IMG/VR virus record: IMGVR_UViG_3300031788_001709
Span: 1-36,497 of that record
DNA from: a virus
DNA length: 36,497 bases
Direction: 5' to 3' (one strand)
The notes under the pieces are model-generated. The model was not told the DNA's origin. It did not search any database and saw only the letters and a program-made list of their open reading frames with translations. The position numbers and the translations under genes are program-made. Each line of letters starts with the position of its first letter. The first letter of the stretch is position 1. This document shows, in pieces, positions 34,431 through 36,497 of this stretch.

Positions 34431-34832
34431 ATGCAATTCGTCCGCAAGAAGAAGCAAGGCCAAGACCAAAAGGTGCGGCGCACTTGGCTATCCGCGAACC
34501 AGTATCAAGTTGTGTGGCGGCGCGAAGTACACGGTGTTGCGGTGCCCGCTCGTTTCCAGGCGTGCGTGCGAGTGCTGGTCCCCTACGGCGGCGGCGAACT
34601 GCGGCAGATGTTGGAGTTCGTGAACCCCAATCGCCGGCTCTACAAGACCAAGAAGGCGGCAGAAGAGGATTGTGAACGGCATTTTCGCCTCTGGTCTGCG
34701 GCGTGCGAGGCCGGCGGCGTCCGGGCCTTGCGGGAACTGTTTGGCGGCAAGCTGCCTATCGGCTTGCCCATGTGGGCACGAAAGAAAATGGACCGCCGAC
34801 TGTACGCCATCCTGACGGACTACGGGCCATGA
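34431..34832 (+). CDS. Hypothetical basic protein
   Basis: 133 residues from ATG 34431. Basic N-terminus (MQFVRKKKQGQDQKVRRTW), a beta-rich part (YQVVWRREVHGVAVPARFQ), then a helical C-terminal half (KKAAEEDCERHFRLWSAACE). pI is clearly high. Nucleic-acid binding is conceivable. No family recognised. Confidence 0.65.
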   Translation: MQFVRKKKQGQDQKVRRTWLSANQYQVVWRREVHGVAVPARFQACVRVLVPYGGGELRQMLEFVNPNRRLYKTKKAAEEDCERHFRLWSAACEAGGVRALRELFGGKLPIGLPMWARKKMDRRLYAILTDYGP

Positions 34833-34945
34833 AGAACCGCGACGACGACGAGAAAGACGAGTCATCCACGAACGAGGAATGTAAACATGGCGAAGGCCAG
34901 AACGCGACAGACCGACAACCGTGTGAGCATGGAGGAGGCCACTAG
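34829..34945 (+). CDS. Possible tiny acidic protein
   Basis: 38 codons from ATG 34829, which overlaps the preceding stop (ATGA): MKNRDDDEKDESSTNEECKH, then GEGQNATDRQPCEHGGGH. The second half overlaps the start of the next, better supported gene in another frame. The overlap start is the only support; it may be only the leader of the next gene. Confidence 0.3.
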   Translation: MKNRDDDEKDESSTNEECKHGEGQNATDRQPCEHGGGH

Positions 34946-35207
34946 TCTGGGAGGCCGCCGCAAGGCCCTGGCTGGCCGCCGCAGCAAGACGGAACTGGCC
35001 ACCCTGCGGGAAACCGTCAAGGCCCAGGCCCAGGCCCAGGGGCCGGAGAGCAAGGCCAAGATTGCCAGCGCGCTGAAGAAGAGTGCTGCGAAAGGCAAGG
35101 ACCAGATACCGAAGACGGCCCTGCGGCTTATCAATCCTACATACAAGGGAATGGACGTAATCCCCGAGAAGATCGCGGACGGCCTCCAGAAGAACCCTCG
35201 ATTGTAA
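34887..35207 (+). CDS. Basic helical protein, paralogue of the next gene
   Basis: 106 residues from ATG 34887 (GAGGA upstream). MAKARTRQ, then RRSKTELATLRETVKAQAQA and a Lys-rich region. The next gene shares MAKARxRQ and KTELxxLREsxKAQA, so they are tandem duplicates that diverged in the C-terminal half. Lys/Ala-rich and helical; possibly nucleic-acid binding. Function unknown. Confidence 0.7.
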   Translation: MAKARTRQTDNRVSMEEATSLGGRRKALAGRRSKTELATLRETVKAQAQAQGPESKAKIASALKKSAAKGKDQIPKTALRLINPTYKGMDVIPEKIADGLQKNPRL

Positions 35208-35217
35208 GGAACCCGCA

Positions 35218-35517
35218 ATGGCGAAAGCCCGCGCACGACAACTGCCGCTGACAAAGGCTGTGGACACCCACGCCCGCACGCAGAACAAACTGGTGGGCAA
35301 CCAGGCGGACCGCGGTAAGACCGAACTGTCCAAGCTCCGCGAGTCCCTCAAAGCCCAGGCTCGCGGCATCAGCGGCAAGAAGACCCAGACAGTCCTGAAT
35401 CAGATCAAGAAGCGGTATGGTGATGCCGAGCTTCAGCGCGCCATCCGCGAATTCAACCTGACATTTGCTGGCATCCAGCGCGATCCCGAAGAAGGAAAGA
35501 ACCCGAGGCACGGCTAA
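35218..35517 (+). CDS. Basic helical protein, paralogue of the previous gene
   Basis: 99 residues from ATG 35218 (AAGGA upstream). MAKARARQLPLTKAV, then DRGKTELSKLRESLKAQARG and a helical C-terminus (LNQIKKRYGDAELQRAIREF) not shared with its neighbour. Its TAA shares a base with the next ATG (TAATG). Function unknown. Confidence 0.7.
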   Translation: MAKARARQLPLTKAVDTHARTQNKLVGNQADRGKTELSKLRESLKAQARGISGKKTQTVLNQIKKRYGDAELQRAIREFNLTFAGIQRDPEEGKNPRHG

Positions 35518-36056
35518 TGGCGGAATTCTGTCCACGCTGCGCAGCGCCCGTTGACACCAGCGGCGATGAATGCCGCTACTGCGATGCCTGCGGGTGGTTT
35601 GGCGACAACACGGAGACTGCGCGGACGCCCGACATGGCCAAGGTCTACCCCGTGTGGGCCGTAGTCCAGGCCCTTGCCTTGTATCGAACGATGTGCCGCG
35701 ACGAACTCCAGGCCGAGCAATATTGCGAGCGGGGCCGCACCCTGGATGGCAACGACTCGATGCTGGCCAGCCTCAAACGGATTCAGAGAGAAGTCCGCAA
35801 TACCGCGTGCGTCCTGGTGGGACTTTACATCGCCTACGGATCGCTGGATGCCAAGCCGCTCATGGTGCTCCACCGCAACAACGATTGCGTCCCCTGGCCC
35901 ACCGACTGGACCGATCGCCACTACAACGGCGGCCAGCGTTGTGACACGCTCGTCGGTCCCTGCTCATGCGGGGAGTGGCATATGGAAACGGAGGATTGGG
36001 TGCGGGCCATACTGCTCAAGCACAACGCCAAGATCATCGACGGAGACCAGCCGTGA
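35517..36056 (+). CDS. Hypothetical protein with N-terminal zinc ribbon
   Basis: 179 residues from ATG 35517. FCPRCAAPVDTSGDECRYCDACGWFG gives three CxxC-type pairs within 27 residues (described as FCPRC and CRYCDACGW), a zinc ribbon. A helical middle (WAVVQALALYRTMCRDELQ) follows, and a C-terminal CSCGEWHME. Function unknown. Confidence 0.7.
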   Translation: MAEFCPRCAAPVDTSGDECRYCDACGWFGDNTETARTPDMAKVYPVWAVVQALALYRTMCRDELQAEQYCERGRTLDGNDSMLASLKRIQREVRNTACVLVGLYIAYGSLDAKPLMVLHRNNDCVPWPTDWTDRHYNGGQRCDTLVGPCSCGEWHMETEDWVRAILLKHNAKIIDGDQP

Positions 36057-36143
36057 GGAAGCTTTGGCCGCGGTGCAACTGGTGCGCACGTGCGTCAAGC
36101 GTTTGAGACCCTGTTGAACCCTTTGCCTTTTGGAGATTGACCC

Positions 36144-36497
36144 ATGACCATGACCAGAGCCGTTGACCGCATCGTTGCCGACTTCGAGCAGAACCCGCCC
36201 GCCACCCTCAACGAGGCCCGTGCGAAATTGCAAGACCTGTTGGCTGCCTTGCGTGGCTCCATCGAAGAGAAATTCGGCGGTATGAAGGCCGAGTCGCCGG
36301 ACTACCAGGCGGTCTTGTCGGAAATGTCCGTCCGCGTGGAGGCCGTGGAAGCCGTCACCACAGCCATCGCCGACCTTGAAAAGGCTGAGGCCGCGGCGGC
36401 TGCCGCCTTGGAGCGGACCTGGAAGAAGCTCCATGCCACCCGCACGGAACAGCGCGTGTGGCAGAAGTTGACGGCCCCGGCCGCCAGCCAGCCATGA
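36144..36497 (+). CDS. Coiled-coil hypothetical protein
   Basis: 117 residues, ATG 36144 (GGAG upstream, 9 bases), stop at the very last base of the window. Nearly all helix: an N-terminal amphipathic part (RAVDRIVADFEQNPP), then LNEARAKLQDLLAALRGSIE and a long E/A-rich coiled coil (VEAVTTAIADLEKAEAAAAA). Might be a scaffold or tape-associated helper in the next module, but nothing proves it. Confidence 0.65.
   Translation: MTMTRAVDRIVADFEQNPPATLNEARAKLQDLLAALRGSIEEKFGGMKAESPDYQAVLSEMSVRVEAVEAVTTAIADLEKAEAAAAAALERTWKKLHATRTEQRVWQKLTAPAASQP

Noticed and set aside
36053-36106. 17-codon frame from GTG 36053 overlapping the preceding stop (GTGA)
   Set aside because: Too short and without an independent SD; only the overlap supports it.

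Overview
The window looks like the genome (or much of it) of a GC-rich double-stranded DNA tailed bacteriophage, or a closely related prophage. The reasons are virion-type genes at the left end, a self-contained replication and nucleotide-metabolism set, a phage-type sigma factor, very short genes, and translational coupling almost everywhere (ATGA, GTGA, TGATG and TAATG overlaps). No gene fixes the host. The cysteine-rich and poly-glycine proteins and the exported proteins would fit a planctomycete host, but that is a weak impression. I see no tRNA, rRNA, IS element, integrase or CRISPR array. No gene-free stretch exceeds 300 bases; the longest are 19228-19412, 9598-9766, 33415-33559, 25167-25309, 7766-7916 and 28001-28139, and each holds a hairpin, a promoter-like element or both.

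Layout. (1) 1-1941, plus strand: the end of a tail-type protein and four small genes, closed by a strong intrinsic terminator at 1966-2004. (2) 2139-7765, minus strand: a compact operon read from right to left, with primase-helicase, a 56-residue ORF, a MazZ-like dNTP diphosphohydrolase, a DnaQ-type exonuclease, a poly-Gly protein and two related Cys-rich proteins. (3) 7778-7916: a divergent control region built on a perfect 20-bp inverted repeat. (4) 7917-36497, all plus strand: a ParB-like protein, an SSB-like conserved protein, methyltransferase 1, an SNF2-type helicase, an exported serine protease, an HTH-phosphoesterase, an LpxH-like phosphoesterase, a second ParB-like protein, family A DNA polymerase, a VRR-NUC nuclease, a C39-like hydrolase, a sigma factor, ATP-dependent ligase, three more methyltransferases in a row, a radical-SAM-like protein, DeoC, a deoxyribosyltransferase-like protein, a RecB/Cas4-like nuclease, a fifth methyltransferase, and many small zinc-ribbon, membrane and helical proteins.

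Most striking. The family A DNA polymerase (19413-22190) has a complete DnaJ J-domain with an intact HPD motif nested between the two CxxC knuckles of a zinc-finger-like module, and a second CxxC pair between polymerase motifs A and B. Directly upstream lies a gene-free 185-nt segment that can fold into two crossing 11-bp helices (a pseudoknot). Three 44-bp elements with identical internal spacing (11476, 23763, 33488) precede gene blocks, one of them just after the phage sigma gene; they are good candidates for phage-specific promoters. Five DNA methyltransferases of four architectures sit in the same window.

How it works together (inference): primase-helicase, SSB-like protein, polymerase, DnaQ exonuclease, ligase and nucleases replicate and process the genome. 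The MazZ-like enzyme, DeoC and deoxyribosyltransferase act on nucleotide and deoxyribose pools. The methyltransferases probably protect the DNA, and the sigma factor redirects host RNA polymerase to the repeated promoters. Two likely decayed genes (16724-16936 and 33799-33956) show ongoing gene loss.
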